Shown: in pieces, positions 1 to 11,498 of the stretch | Layout of the letters: each line of letters begins with the position of its first letter | Position numbering within the stretch: position 1 is the first letter of the stretch | Assembly: GCA_027475525.1 (NCBI GenBank) | Contig: JAMWFC010000054.1 | Span: 124,001 to 188,000, forward strand | Direction: 5' to 3' | DNA from: Macrolepiota albuminosa | Lineage: Eukaryota; Basidiomycota; Agaricomycetes; Agaricales; Agaricaceae | Length of the DNA: 64,000 nucleotides | The notes under the pieces: model-generated | The model's input: only the letters and a program-made list of their open reading frames with translations | Database searches by the model: none | What the model was told of the DNA's origin: nothing | Position numbers and translations under genes: made by a program

Positions 1-1137
1 ACTTATACATTACTTCACCTTGAGGCATGTGCCAGGAAAGACTTTCAGTATAGATGGTCTATCTCACAGAGAAAAGTAACTAGGAGATGAAGAGTATCCT
101 CCTGTGGACCCAGCTTTACTAGATGATCCAAAGCCAATGTCCTTTGAGTATCCAGATGAGATCAACAAAGTACCTGGCTGGGAAAAACATGTGCCCCTCA
201 AGTTAGAAGACTTCATGGATCAGATTGATACAAAAGGAGGCTAATTGTTAGCAGTCACTCCAGAGGATGTACAGGAGGAAGTGGAATTGGGTAGAGACAG
301 GGAGCAAGGGATAGCCTTGGGCTTACAAGAGCAGAGTACTAAAGCAGGGACTACACTGAATCCAGTAGCAGTCTTAACTTTATCTACATTCTTGCTGCCA
401 GAAGGATCCCCTTCCTCTACTGTAGAAGAGTACCAAAAAGAAAGGAGGACTGAGAAAGGGAAATCCTTAAATAATCTCTTACCACTAGTACAGGATTGGC
501 TTAGGCATCCTGGAAAGGTACCAAGAAAGGTGAAAGAGGAACAATTTCTTAGATTCACAAGACAGTTCTTCTTTGACCTCAAGGGAAGGTTTTACAAGAG
601 AGAAGAAGAGGGGAAGCATAAGCTAGTCATAGAGAAGGACAGGAGGATGTACATGTTAAAGTCAGCTCATGATGCACTTGGTTACAGAGGGACCTTTGCA
701 ACTAAGGCTTTACTGGAGGAGAGGTTTTGGTGGCCAGAAATAGAAGCTGATGTAAAGTGGTATATAGACACTTGTCATGCTTGCCAAGTTAGGCAGAAAG
801 TTGCAGTATACAGGCAACCAGTGGTAGCCTATACTCCTAGTATAGTTGAAACCATACACTTGGATACCATGCATATGATGCCAAGTTCAAATGAATACAA
901 ATATATTGTACATGGGAGGTGTGCTTTAACCTCATGGATGGAGGATAGACCTTTGAAGAAAGATAACCACAAGTTGATTAGGCAGTGGTTGTTTAAGGAA
1001 GTGGTCTGCAGATGGGGCTGTGTAAGCACCATTGTAACAGACAATGCTGGGCAGTTCACAAAGGTGGTACATTGGCTATCTAAGAAATATAGGATACAGG
1101 GCATAACTATTGCTCCCTATAATTCTAGAGCTAATGG
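1..1137 (+). pseudogene. Ty3/gypsy RNase H tail and integrase, left part
   Basis: This is the remnant of an older Ty3/gypsy polyprotein. The first 75 bases read as the end of RNase H (RHVPGKTFSIDGLSHR), followed by stops near 79 and 241, then an open stretch from 245. It shows an integrase zinc-finger region (around 670-790: HDALGYRG, then CHAC, so the second His is Tyr) and the start of the catalytic core, with LDTMHM giving the first Asp and VTDNAGQF the second. The frame is cut at PYNSRANG by the chromovirus inserted at 1138 and resumes at 12445, where the catalytic Glu lies. Stops and the lost His show the copy was dead or decaying. The family is clear; the exact clade is not. Confidence 0.9.
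1133..1137. repeat. Target site duplication of the chromovirus, left copy
   Basis: AATGG directly before the left LTR; the same five bases follow the right LTR at 12445-12449. Removing the element and one copy restores the interrupted integrase frame. Confidence 0.93.
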
Positions 1138-1993
1138 TGTCAGGTTCCGCTGAATCGGGGGCTTTCCGGGAAAGCGACGCCCTTACGATGCGGACTTGAT
1201 CTACGGATACTCGGGTGTCTGGAACTCCAGGGCTAGGACTCCGGGGTTCAAGACGAGGACAGGGGTAATCCCGGGATAGGGGACTAGAGTCCGGGGGTTT
1301 TGGGTTGGAGGTAACTGGGGTTAGAGGGGGTCGAGTCGTGAACCGGAGGTTCTAAGACGAGACCAAGTTAGTAACTTAAGAGTCGTGAAGTGCGTACCAA
1401 ACTTATAGCACGCGAATACTAAAGCGTGCCAGTCGAAGCGTACCAAACGAGGCGTACCAGTCAAACAAGAGGGCACGCAATATCCAAGTAACAGTTATGC
1501 AATATCAAGACTAGCGAATACAGCGGAGAACTACACTATAAGTACTACGGGTCGTGTCTCGGGCTTCCCAGTTATGCAATATCAAGACTAGCGAATACAG
1601 CGGAGAACTACACTATAAGTACTACGGGTCGTGTCTCGGGCTTCCGGGGTGTCTGGGATGAGTTCCGGGGATCATTGAGTAGCGGCCAGGGACTGTATAC
1701 CGGGATCGCGCGTGTGGGGACGCGCGATCAATTGGCACGGAGGGAGTCGTGATGCGTGGGGCGTGATGCGTGATGGTCGGATGCGAGCCGCGTGATCCGA
1801 TCGTTGATGGCGGTTGATCCCGGGGTCCGTGATGCAGGGGTCCCGGGGGGCTGGCTGATGGCGATCATTGATGCGTGTGATGGCGGCGTCGGTAGCTGTG
1901 GGGGCGGGGTGCGCTATGGGATTGACGGAAGGGGTTCCCGGGCGGGGCTCCGGGGATGCCCCGGGGAGGTTCCGGGGGGGAGGGGTCGTGACA
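1138..1993 (-). repeat. Left LTR (3' LTR in element orientation)
   Basis: 856 bp bounded by TGTCA and TGACA. It contains one perfect 77-bp tandem duplication (1492-1645); without it the LTR is 779 bp, the same as the corrected right LTR. The end at 1993 abuts the purine tract. Confidence 0.93.
1492..1645. repeat. Perfect 77-bp tandem duplication, left LTR
   Basis: Copies 1492-1568 and 1569-1645 are identical and end exactly at the unit border. The right LTR has one copy here, so the duplication is not part of the LTR. Confidence 0.95.
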
Positions 1994-2007
1994 TCACCCC
2001 CCCCTCA
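1994..2007 (-). other. Polypurine tract of the chromovirus
   Basis: On the minus strand a run of G with A (GAGGGGGGGGTGA-like) ends exactly at the left LTR boundary, the place where plus-strand DNA priming is expected in an LTR element. Confidence 0.75.
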
Positions 2008-2120
2008 GCGCCGAGACCCTCCGAGGCGCGCGTAGCCGGAGGCTCGGACCGGACCTGGGCGTGGGAACCGGCGCCTGCCCTGCCACGTAACGAAAAAAAA
2101 TTTTACCATCAAAGTCAACT

Positions 2121-3954
2121 ATGTCGCGAACACCGACGCATTCGCCGACGCCCCCTCAAACGAACGAGGTCGCGCCCCTCATGGCGTGGGAAGCCCGGGA
2201 CGCGCGTTACCGGGCTCGCCTTGACCGGGAGCGCGTGGCGGCGCTTGTCGCGCAACGTGAGTACTCCCGCGCCGACCCTTTACCCCACTGACCTTTCCTT
2301 TTCAGAACAACGCAACGTTCCGGCCCTGGAGGCGGGTCCCAGCCGACTCCCGGAGTCAATTCCCGAGGCTGGCCCCAGCGCCCCTCCAGAGCCCTCTCCG
2401 AGTCGCCCCGCGCCGACTTTTGCATGGATGACCGTACGCCCTCCCCGTCCTCAGCCCCCTCCTCGCCCGAGATTGCCTGCCCCTTGTTTCCGCCGCTCCC
2501 GGATGGCGATAGGGACCGTGGCAGAGGTCCCGGAGGGCCAACGTGTCGCGTGGGCGGATGCCACGCAGGAGCTGTTCGAGGAGGCCCTGGAGAGGCCCCA
2601 GGGACTGCCCCCTCACGCTTGGTGCGTGAATAACGGTCCGGTGAGTTGCGCCCTTACCTAGGTTCCCTATTGCTGACTTCGGTGCAGTGCTTGCACTGCG
2701 CCCGCCGGGGGGTGCTCTGCACCTTCGAAGTCCTGAGCCCCTCGTCCCGCCGGGACACGGCCGTGTGCGAGGCTTGCCGCCTCAATCACGAGCGCTGTTC
2801 CGTGTCGGCGCTGTGGAGGGCGCGTTCTGTCACCCGGGAGCAGGGATGGCCGCTGGGGGGAATTACCCGGAGGATGGGGGTTGAGGAGCGTGATTGGGTG
2901 GCGGAGCCGGCGGGGGAGCCGGTGGAGCCGGTGGGGGAGGGGCCTGCAGCGCCCGCAGAGGTGTCCAGTGGGGGATCGCGGAGCCGGCGGGGGAGCCGGT
3001 GGAGCCGGTGGGGGAGGGGCCTGCAGCGCCCGCAGAGGTGTCCAGTGGGGGATCGGGGGGTCGGGGGGTCGTCCGGGTGGGGGGCCGGGGCCGGCCCGTG
3101 GTGTTGATCACACGCCGGGCCCCTCGGTCCGTTGCCCGGGGGCAGGGGGGGCACCTGGACAAGGGGAAGCGGCGGGCGTCGCCCAGTCCCTCCCCAGGGC
3201 CCTCCAAGAGGGCGCGCTTGCCCTCGGAGACCCCGTCTCCGGTTTCGCCCCCGCGCCTGTCCCCAGCAACATTCTCTCCTTTGTCCGGGGGGCTCCCGGC
3301 AGGCGACGCCGAGGTCGCGCAGGAACAGGCCGAAGGGGGTCGCGGGGAGGAGATGAGGGAGGAAGTGGCGGCCGGGAGGGTTCCGGAGGGGGATCGGGAG
3401 GAGGGGATTCGCCGGGACCTGGAGGAGGCCAGGGTCGCCCGGGGAGAGGCGGAGGCGGAGCTGGAGGCGCTGCGAGCCAGGTTGGGGCAGGGAGTGGGGA
3501 TCCCAGAGAGGGTCCCCCCGGGGCAGGAGCTGGTGGAGGGGCTGCGCCGCGATGTGGTGATCGCGCGCATGGCCTCGTTGAGTGAGTCCCCTGTCATCAC
3601 TTGTCCCCTTTGCTGACGTCTCCAGGCTGGGCCCGGGAGCACCGCTCGCTCCTGGACGGGGCCACCGCGGCACTGGCTGCGTTGCAGGAGGGGCAACGCC
3701 CAGAGTTGACGACCCCCGGGGTGGAACGCGGTCTCGATCTCCTGGGGCGGCTGGTGGGTGCCCACCGGCGAAGGAACGTGCCTGCCCCGGGATCCTGGTT
3801 CGAGCGCGTACTGGACGAGGGCGAGCCGCTTCCATCCTGGGACGTGTTGGCCGAAGAAGTGTGGCGGGAGCTGGGTCCAGGGGGAATGGGGGAAGGCTTC
3901 CGGGGTTGGCCGAGGGGGGGAGAGGGTGAGGGTGGCTCGGGGCCCCAGCTCTAG
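2121..3954 (+). CDS. Antisense four-exon gene in the chromovirus, Zn2Cys6-like protein
   Basis: A gene on the strand opposite to gag-pol, tail-to-tail with pol (stop 3954, pol stop 4214), its ATG 128 bp from the left LTR. Predicted exons: 2121-2256, 2306-2640, 2688-3581, 3626-3954. The introns are 44-49 bp, each GTGAGT...CAG, and the phases agree. Exon 3 contains a 77-bp duplication (2901-3054) that shifts the frame; without it the protein is 538 aa. Residues 158-194 hold six Cys as C-X2-C-X6-C-X15-C-X2-C-X6-C, the pattern of fungal Zn2Cys6 DNA-binding clusters but with a longer linker. A basic patch (KGKRRASPSPSPGPSKRAR), an acidic coiled-coil-like stretch (LEEARVARGEAEAELEALRARL) and a C-terminal helical part follow. 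DNA or nucleic-acid binding is inferred from the Cys spacing only. The element origin of the gene is certain from position; its role is unknown. Confidence 0.72.
2901..3054. repeat. Perfect 77-bp tandem duplication, antisense gene exon 3
   Basis: Copies 2901-2977 and 2978-3054 (border ambiguous by one base). It shifts the antisense gene from one frame to another; removing one copy rejoins the two open halves. Confidence 0.95.
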
Positions 3955-4213
3955 GGGCCCCGTTTTTCTTGTCGTTCGCGTGTTCTCGTGACCCGGAGCT
4001 GTAGTAATATGTAGTCTAGAAAATGTATATACTTGGACGTGGTGCTCTAATGATGTAAGTAAAGTGGCGGGAAAACGAGAAGGAGTACCTGGTCCAGAGT
4101 CCGGGGGGCTACTGTGGGAAAGGTACTCAAAGAAAGCAAGATCAAGAGAGGGAAAACAGAAGTATACGTGGGAGTTGAATCCCTGTTGAGTCCAGAGGCG
4201 GGGGTTACGCCCA

Positions 4214-7200
4214 CTACTGCTGTCTGTGAGTCCTACGCCCGGGAGAGTCGCTTCCCGGGTGCCGTTGCTGGAAGTCCCGGAGCTTGTTGAGGGCGCCTTC
4301 GAGGTTTCGTCGCGGCTCCCAAGTGTCGTCCTCTGGGCCATATCCCTTCCATCGTACGAGGAAGTGGGGTCGTCCACGAATGTTCCGGGAGTCGAGGATG
4401 TCTTCGACCTCGTAGTGGTACTCGTCCTCGACCTCGACCGGGGGAGGGGGTTCGGGTCGTCGTTCGGGGAAGGGATCCGGGGGGTGTCGTTCCAGGAGGC
4501 GGACGTGGAATACCGGGTGCAGCCCCTTAAGTCCTGGGGGGAGCTCGATCTTGTAGGCGTGGGATGAGACCTTCTTCAGAATCTTGAACGGGCCGAGGCG
4601 CTTGTGATCGAGTTTTGGGGAGGGCCGGCGGGTGCGGAGGTGGCGTCGATCTAACCATACCTTTGTCCCGGGGGTCCAGTCGGGGGTGTCTTCCCGTTTC
4701 CGGTCGGCGTGTTTCGCATAGGCCTGGTTCGCGGTGTCGATTTCTTCCCGGAGGAATTCGTGAAGAGACTGGAGATCCCGGGCGACCTCGTGGGCGGCGT
4801 GCGACGGGATGTCCCGGAGCGAGAGCGTCAGTCGAGGGTGGTATCCCTTGTTGGCAAAGAAGGGCGATACCCCGGTGGCAGAGTGCGGCGTGTTGTTGTA
4901 CGTGAACTCGGCCAGGGGGAGCTCGGCGCGCCAGTCGTCCTGCAAGTAGTTGACGTACAGCCGGAGGTACTGCTCAAGGGACTGGTTGACCCTTTCGGTT
5001 TGACCGTCGGTTTCGGGGTGGTAGGCGGTAGAGAGGTTAGTCTTTACTTCAAGTGCCTTACACAGGGAAGTCCAAAACTTGGACACGAAGAGGGGGCCCC
5101 GGTCGGAGACGATGTCGTCCAGGAGACCATGCTTGGCAAAGACGTGCTCGAGGAACAGCCGGGCAAAGTCCGGGGCGGTATCCATGGTGTGGCAGGGTAG
5201 GAAGATGCCCTGTTTGGTTAGCCTGCACACAACGACGAGAATGGCATCAAACCCTTCAGATTCCGGGAGCTCGACGATGTGGTCCAGAGATATTGAGGAC
5301 CAGGGGCATCGTCCGACCGGCAGGGGTTTCAGGAGTCCGTACGGTCGGTGTCGGGGGACCTTGGCCTGGAGGCAGGGCTCGCATGATCGAATGTAACGGG
5401 TCACATCCTTCTTCAACCCTGGCCAAAAGTAAGTCCGGGAGATGAGCTGGAGGGTCTTACGTATTCCAGGATGTCCCCAGAGTTTGTGGTCGTGGTGTTG
5501 ACGGAGGACGTCGTAGCGAAGTCGGGCGTGATCCGGGACGTAGATGCGGCCGTCCCGGAGGAGGAGTTTTTCGTCGGGGGACAGGGAGAAGGCGGGGTCC
5601 CGGTCGGTTCCATCAGGGGGGTTGCGGGGGTCGTGATCGGTGAAGTACTTGTCTCGGGGGGCGCGGCGAATCTGACTCAGGGTCCCTTCCTCGTTTAAGA
5701 TCAGTAAGGCATTCAAATGTTCGGGAGGGATCACCACGCGATGATTGAACGCATTACGTTCCGCCTCAAACGACTTCTTGGGGTAGACGTCCGGACGGCG
5801 GGTGATGGCGTCGGGCTTGGCGCCAAGTCGTCCCGGGCGGTATTGGATCATGAAGTCGTACTCCGAGAGGATCTCGGACCATCGGGCCTGCCGTCAACTG
5901 AGTTGCTTGGTCATGGTGAAGTACTGCAGGTTATTATGATCCGAATAGACCTGGATCCGGTGCCGGGCTCCCTCGAGATAGGCTCGCCATTGTTTGAAGG
6001 CTTCGACGATGGCGAGGAGCTCCTTGTCGTAAATGTCGTAATTGAGCTCGGCGTCGATCATGGACCGGGTGTAGAAGGCGACTGGCCGGGGCTCCCCACC
6101 GTCAGATTCCATCTGCGAGAGAATCCCGGCAATGGCGTAATCGGAGGCGTCGCATTCTAGGATGATCGGGAGGGCCGGGTCGTAGTGCCGGAGTACGGGG
6201 GCGACTGTGAAAGCCTCCTTAAGCAGGTTAAAGACGCTCTGGCACTTACTGTCCCAGTTCCAGGCGATGTCCTTACGCGTGAGCCGGTTGAGGGGTTTCG
6301 TGATCCCGGAGTAGTTGTCTATAAACCTCCGGTAGAAGTTAGCGAAACCCAGGAAGGACTGTACTTCCTTCACGTTCCGGGGTTGCGGCCAGTTGACGAT
6401 GGCCTCGACCTTGTGGGGATCCATGCGGACGCCGTTCGGGGATACGATGACGCCAAGATACTCGACCTCTTCCGTGTGGAACGAACACTTTTCGGGCTTG
6501 GCGTGGAGATTGTGCTCCCGGAGGCGTTCGAGGACTTGCCGGACGTGCTTCTGGTGATCCTCCTTCGAGTCGGAATAGATGAGGATGTCGTCCAGGTAGA
6601 CTATCACGAAGACGTCGCTCATGTCGTGGAAGATGTCGTTCATGAAGTATTGGAACGTGGCGGGGGAGTTAGTCATTCCGAAAGGCATCACAAGGTACTC
6701 AAACAGACCATACCGCGTGCGGAACGCGGTTTTCCACTCGTGTCCCGGGGCGATGCGGACGTTGTTGTAACCGGAGCGGAGGTCGATTTTCGTGTAGACC
6801 TTGGCACTGCGGAGTCGATCGACCAGATCGCCGATGAGCGGGAGCGGGTAGCGGTTCTTCTTGGTGATCTTGTTGAGTCCCCGGTAGTTGACACAGAGTC
6901 GGAGCGAGCCGTCCTTCTTCTTGGCGAATAGAACCGGGGCTCCGGCGGCGGAGGCGGAGGGTCGGATGAATCCCTTACCGAGCATTTCGTCGAGGTAGTC
7001 CTTGAGGGCCCGGAGCTCGACTTCCGACATGTTGTACACCTTGCCAAAGGGGGGGGCGACTCCTTCCTCGAGGTCGATCGTATGGTCGTAGGGGCAATGA
7101 GGGGGAATCTCCTTGGCGTCTCCTTCGGAGAATACGTCAGCGAACTCATGGTACTCCGGGGGAACTACTTCTCGGAGGATCTGCTCCTCGGTTTTCTTCT

Positions 7201-8691
7201 CCGGGGGAATAGCGTCTCCCCGTAGGTGCTCTTCCGGGAGGGCTGGCGAGGTGTGGAGCTGGAACGTGGGAGTTCCATCCTTCATGAGGCGGGCGAAGGG
7301 GGCTGCTCCAATGATCCTGATGTCGAGAGCGCTCGGGTCAGCCGGGGGCGCGGGTGTGTCGGCTGGAGCGGGTTTGAAGTGCATCTGAGACCGGCCCGGG
7401 TAGTTCGGCCCTTTGTACTTGTTCCGAGGAATGTTTGGGGGTCGATTGGGGGCCTTGCGGTCTCGGATGGGCGGGGGTGGTGCATGCGTGGGGGGCGCGG
7501 CAGTCGTCCCGGGGGTGTCGGGCGTCGGGTCGCTTCCTAGAGCCCGGAGGTGCACGGCGGTCGAGGGGTGGTCTTCGGGCCCCGGGAAGGTCATGGTGAG
7601 CGTCCTCCAATCGATGTCGGGATTCGTGTCGTGCAGCCAGGGCAGCCCCAGCACCATCGGGGTCGATTCGTGAAGTCGCATGACCAGGAAGTCGGAAGTG
7701 AACTCGTAGTTGTTGTCCAGGGTCACGCGTCCCGAGTGAGACCTTTGGATGGGGCCGGAGGAGGAGGGGGTGCCGTCGAGGCGTTGCAGGCGAAGGGGCT
7801 GGTCGAGGGAATCGTGGGGGAGGTCGAGGGCGTCGCTGATGAAAACCCTGGTGGCTCCGCTGTCGATAAGGGCCGATATCGGTCCCGGGGTGCCGTCCAG
7901 CCTGGCATGTCGCTGATGAAAACCCTGGTGGCTCCGCTGTCGATAAGGGCCGATATCGGTCCCGGGGTGCCGTCCAGCCTGGCATTGATGACGAAGGATT
8001 GGGACGAGCGGGATTGGAGTCCGGGGGTTGGTGAGGGCTCGTCCGGGGGGTCCTTCGGGGCTGGGTTTGAGGAGTGGGGAATGTCGAAGGGGAGTTGCTG
8101 GTTGTCGGGGGTCGGGTCCCGGGTCAGGCAAAGGGTGAGGTGTCGCCAATCGATGCGGGGGTTAGTGTCCCGGAGCCACGGGAGTCCTAAGACCAGGGGT
8201 GCGGAAGGGTGAAGTTTTGTTATCAACATCCGGAGGTTGTGAGTCTGTCCGTTGGCGAAGGTAACGGGCATACGCACGAAGTGGGTGATGTCCCCCGCCG
8301 TAGAGGCGTCTCCGTCAAAGAGGCAGAGTCGTACCGGGACTGGGAGTCGCTGGGCGGGCTCCGGGGCGAAGGTAGACCATGCTTCATCGATGAAGTTGTC
8401 GGTGGCGCCACTGTCGACGAGGGTGTTGAGGGGAGTTCCGGAGAGGGTGAGGCGGGTTTTGAGGAGGAGGGAGTGCGAAGAGTGGGAGGGTAGGTAAGCC
8501 GTGAGGGTGTCCTGTATGAGTGTCGTAGAGCGAAGGTGTGAGACCGGGGCGGAGAAGACGTCGGGGTCGATTCCGCGATTTAGGGCGTCTTCCGGGTCTA
8601 AATCGCCGGGTTGTTTTCCGAATACTCGTAGGTGGCGTCCTCCCCTTCGAAGGTCCAGGTGGCACGTCCCATGACCTGTCGTTTGGGACAC
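4214..8691 (-). CDS. pol: Pol polyprotein: protease x2, RT, RNase H, integrase, chromodomain
   Basis: Enzymes for protein processing, reverse transcription and integration. Order: first retropepsin (DSGAT near 8415, LVLGLPWL downstream), second retropepsin (DSGAT near 7941, MVLGLPWL downstream), reverse transcriptase (YLDD near 6590), RNase H (ECDASDY near 6150), integrase zinc finger (HPGIRK, then CEPC), core with LDH, SDRG and TERVN giving the Asp-Asp-Glu triad, a GPF motif, and a C-terminal chromodomain ([18 protein letters not shown] near 4330) that would tether integration to modified histones. The 77-bp duplication at 7832-7985 splits the frame; without it the frame is 1,467 codons with one internal TGA at 5894-5896, in QLS*RQARWSE where family members have Arg. 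The start is uncertain because pol is in the -1 frame to gag and is probably made by frameshifting. Confidence 0.9.
7832..7985. repeat. Perfect 77-bp tandem duplication, pol protease 2
   Basis: Copies 7832-7908 and 7909-7985. It repeats the second DSGAT site and breaks the pol frame. Confidence 0.95.
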
Positions 8692-11481
8692 TCGGAGATG
8701 AAATGGTCTTTCTCACCGCAGAGTATGCAGACACCCTCCCTTCTCCGTCGTTCCTGCACATCCGTCGGGACTTTGATCCAGGGTCGTCCCTTCTTCTGAA
8801 GCTGGTTGGCCCGGAGGGCCTCTTCGTCTCGTTCGTCGTCGAAGTCAAAGTTTTCGGGGTCTTCCGGGGGTTTCTCGGGGCTTGGCGCGTCGTCCGGATT
8901 GTGGGCGGCCACGGCAGCGTTGAGTTGGGCCTGGGGGCGGGCGCCGCTGCCGGGGTTAGCATTGGGCGGGCCGCGGCTCACCGGGGGTCGGCCGCGTTGA
9001 GTTGGGCCTGGGGGCGGGCGCCGCTGCCGGGGTTAGCATTGGGCGGGCCGCGGCTCACCGGGGGTCGGCCGCCAGGGAACGCGGGGGGACCGGGGTTCCG
9101 ACCTTGGGGGTTGGGGGCTTCGCCGGAGGGCCAAGGGGGTCCTCCTCTAGGGTTCCAGGGGGGTCGGGAATTCGAATACTCGCTGCGGTCTTCCCAGTAG
9201 CGCTGATCGATCTGCATGACGAGGGCCTTGTATCCGTCGTAGGAGGGTTGTTTCGGGGCGAGTCGGAGGACGTCCTTGATACGTTGTGGGAGGGCGCGGC
9301 GGAGGGCGTACCGGAGGGCGCTGTAATTCCAACCTGTCTCGTAAGCTTCCTTTTCAAAATGTACGATGAAGGTAGTGAAACGTTCTTCAGAGCGCATCCG
9401 AAGGTTGAAGAGGTTGTCCTCGGCCTCGGCCACGGTATCATATATCCCGAATTTCCTGGAGAACTCGTCGACGAAGGCTTGCCAGCGAGCGAGTGCCGGG
9501 TTGTTGGGGTCGAACTGGATGAGGGCCGTGTAGTGATCGAAGGCGATCCCCTGGAGGTACGACGCGGCAAAGGCCACCCGGGAGCTGTCAACCTGAAATG
9601 TGAGCGGCTTTGCCTGAAACGTATTAAGACACTGAGTGAGGAAGGTACGCCATTTCCGGGGGTCCCGGCCCGTGAACGCATCAGGTTTCTGAATGTCTAG
9701 ACGTCCTTCACGGGCGAGGGCGTCGCGAGCGTCGTCCGGTCCGGCAGCGTTACGGGGAGGGGGGCCAGCGTTGTAATAGTAGTAGTAATGATTACCCCCC
9801 CCTCCTTGAGGAGGAAAAGCACCAAGAGCGGGGCCCCACCCGCCGGGAGGACCTCCTCCGGGTGGCTCACCTGGGGGTCCACGCCCGGGAGGCCCGTTGT
9901 CCCACGGGGGCTCGTTCCTGCCGGGAGGAGGCCCGGGTCTCCACGCAGGGGGCGGCGGAGGGGGAGGCCCTGGGGGTCGTCCTCGAGGTTCGGCTGGAGG
10001 TGGCGGAGGCGGTCGGGGAGGGTTCGGTGGGGTTGGGTCGATCGGAGGGGGGCCTGGTGCTGGGTCGGGTGCCGGGTTGCGCGGGGGTCGTTCAGCCCGG
10101 GAGGGTCGTGCTTGCATCGGGGGTCGCGGGGGGTTCCGTAGGTCGAAGTGGGGTGGCGGGTCGCGGCGGAAGTTGCGTTCCGGGAGGGCCGGGGCGGACG
10201 TGGGGGGTGGTGCTGGTGCCGGGGCGGGCGCGGGCGCGGGGCGTTGTTCGTTGTTGTCGCGCGTGAGCTCGTCAATGTAGCATAGCGTGTCGTCCGTACT
10301 AGGGGTGTCCACCCGGGCTCTACCGGGGTTCGTCGGGGCCGGGGGTCGGGCGTTGTCTGTTCGCGGGAGGGGTTCCAGGGGTCTTTGAGGCTGTCCCCAG
10401 GTCTCGAAGGTACTAGGAACGGAGTTAGCCCTGCGGCGAGTTGACAAGCCTACCGTGCGAGCAGCGGGTTGATCGAAGAGGCCTCCCGTGGGGTTGAGGG
10501 ACCGTAGTATGGCTGAGGCGTTCTGCCGTTCTTCCCGTTGCCGTTGCTCCGGAGTGGGGACCGTGGGGGTTGCCGGGACTGCTGGGGCCGGTTCCGGGGG
10601 TTCCCGTCGAATGTGAATCGAGCGACCTGGGTCCGCGGGGTCGTTGAGGGGCCGAGGGGAGGGGGACGCGTGGACTTCGTCGAGCAGTTGCTGTAATTCT
10701 TCCCGGAGGATCGTATTGCGCCTATACTTTACCATGGTTTGCTCCGGGAGTTCTCCTTGCGTGAGGCGATCCCCGAATTCGACCAGGCAGTGAGCCCATT
10801 CCTCCGGAGTGCCTTTGAAGTCGTCGTGCCCGAATTCCACGAGCAGCGTCCTCGTCCGTTGCGCGAAGTCCTCCGGTGAGATCCTGAGGGAGCGGAGTAT
10901 CTCGTCCCGTTGCCGTTCATACTCCTCGAGGCGTCGTCGTCCCATTGGCGAGGGAGGGGTTCGAGCGGGTGGAGCGGCGGCCAGGTAATGACGAGGGGGG
11001 TAGTCGGGGTAGGGGGGTCCTCGGGGTTCTCGGAGTTGGGGGACGGGGCGCTGGTAACCGTAGTAGGGGGTGGGTGCAAAGGGGCCCTCGCTGGGGGGAA
11101 TCGTTCTCGGAGTTGGGGGACGGGGCGCTGGTAACCGTAGTAGGGGGTGGGTGCAAAGGGGCCCTCGCTGGGGGGAATCGGGCGAGGCCCACTGGGTACA
11201 GGAGGGGTCTCCGGCAGGCCCCCGGGAATGCTCCGGTACGAGGGGACCTCCACGGGTCGTGCCATGGCTAGGTTGGGCGGAGGGGCCCAGCTGGCTGAGG
11301 GCCCCAGATCATAGAGGGATGGGTCGGGGGCCCAGTGGCGGTGGAGGTACTGAGGTTCGTATGGGAGGGGTGGGTAGACAGGGCGGGGGGTCTGCGCGGA
11401 GTAGTGGTCGGGTACCGGGCGTCCGTAAGGGTCGGTCTGGTACCCCGTGGGGTAGTAGGTGTGAGTATACATAGCCATCAA
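8598..11481 (-). CDS. gag: Gag polyprotein of the chromovirus
   Basis: Structural protein that would form the virus-like particle and bind the element RNA. It starts MMAMYTHTYY, 30 nt inside the right LTR. A Pro-rich N-terminal part is followed by a helical segment (RLEEYERQRDEIL), a long Pro/Gly-rich linker, a conserved gag core (around 9700-9200, DAFTGRDPRKWRTFLTQCL) and a CCHC zinc knuckle near 8735-8685 ([14 protein letters not shown], spacing C-X2-C-X4-H-X4-C). As given it is split into three frames by the 77-bp duplications at 11026-11179 and 8917-9070. Discounting both gives one 909-codon frame ending at 8598. It overlaps the start of pol, which lies in the -1 frame. Confidence 0.88.
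8917..9070. repeat. Perfect 77-bp tandem duplication, gag 3' part
   Basis: Copies 8917-8993 and 8994-9070 (border ambiguous by two bases). It separates the CCHC knuckle from the rest of gag. Confidence 0.95.
11026..11179. repeat. Perfect 77-bp tandem duplication, gag 5' part
   Basis: Copies 11026-11102 and 11103-11179 (border ambiguous by one base). It splits the gag N-terminus from the main frame. Confidence 0.95.
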
Positions 11482-11498
11482 GAACGGTGTAAGGAAAG

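Noticed and set aside
2786..4377. Long minus-strand frames across 2786-4377
   Set aside because: They run through the antisense gene and past the pol stop, are Pro/Arg/Ser-rich shadows of GC-rich DNA, and contain no domain.
8538..10280. Long plus-strand frames rich in Gly and Arg
   Set aside because: They are shadows of the GC-rich, Pro-rich gag on the minus strand.
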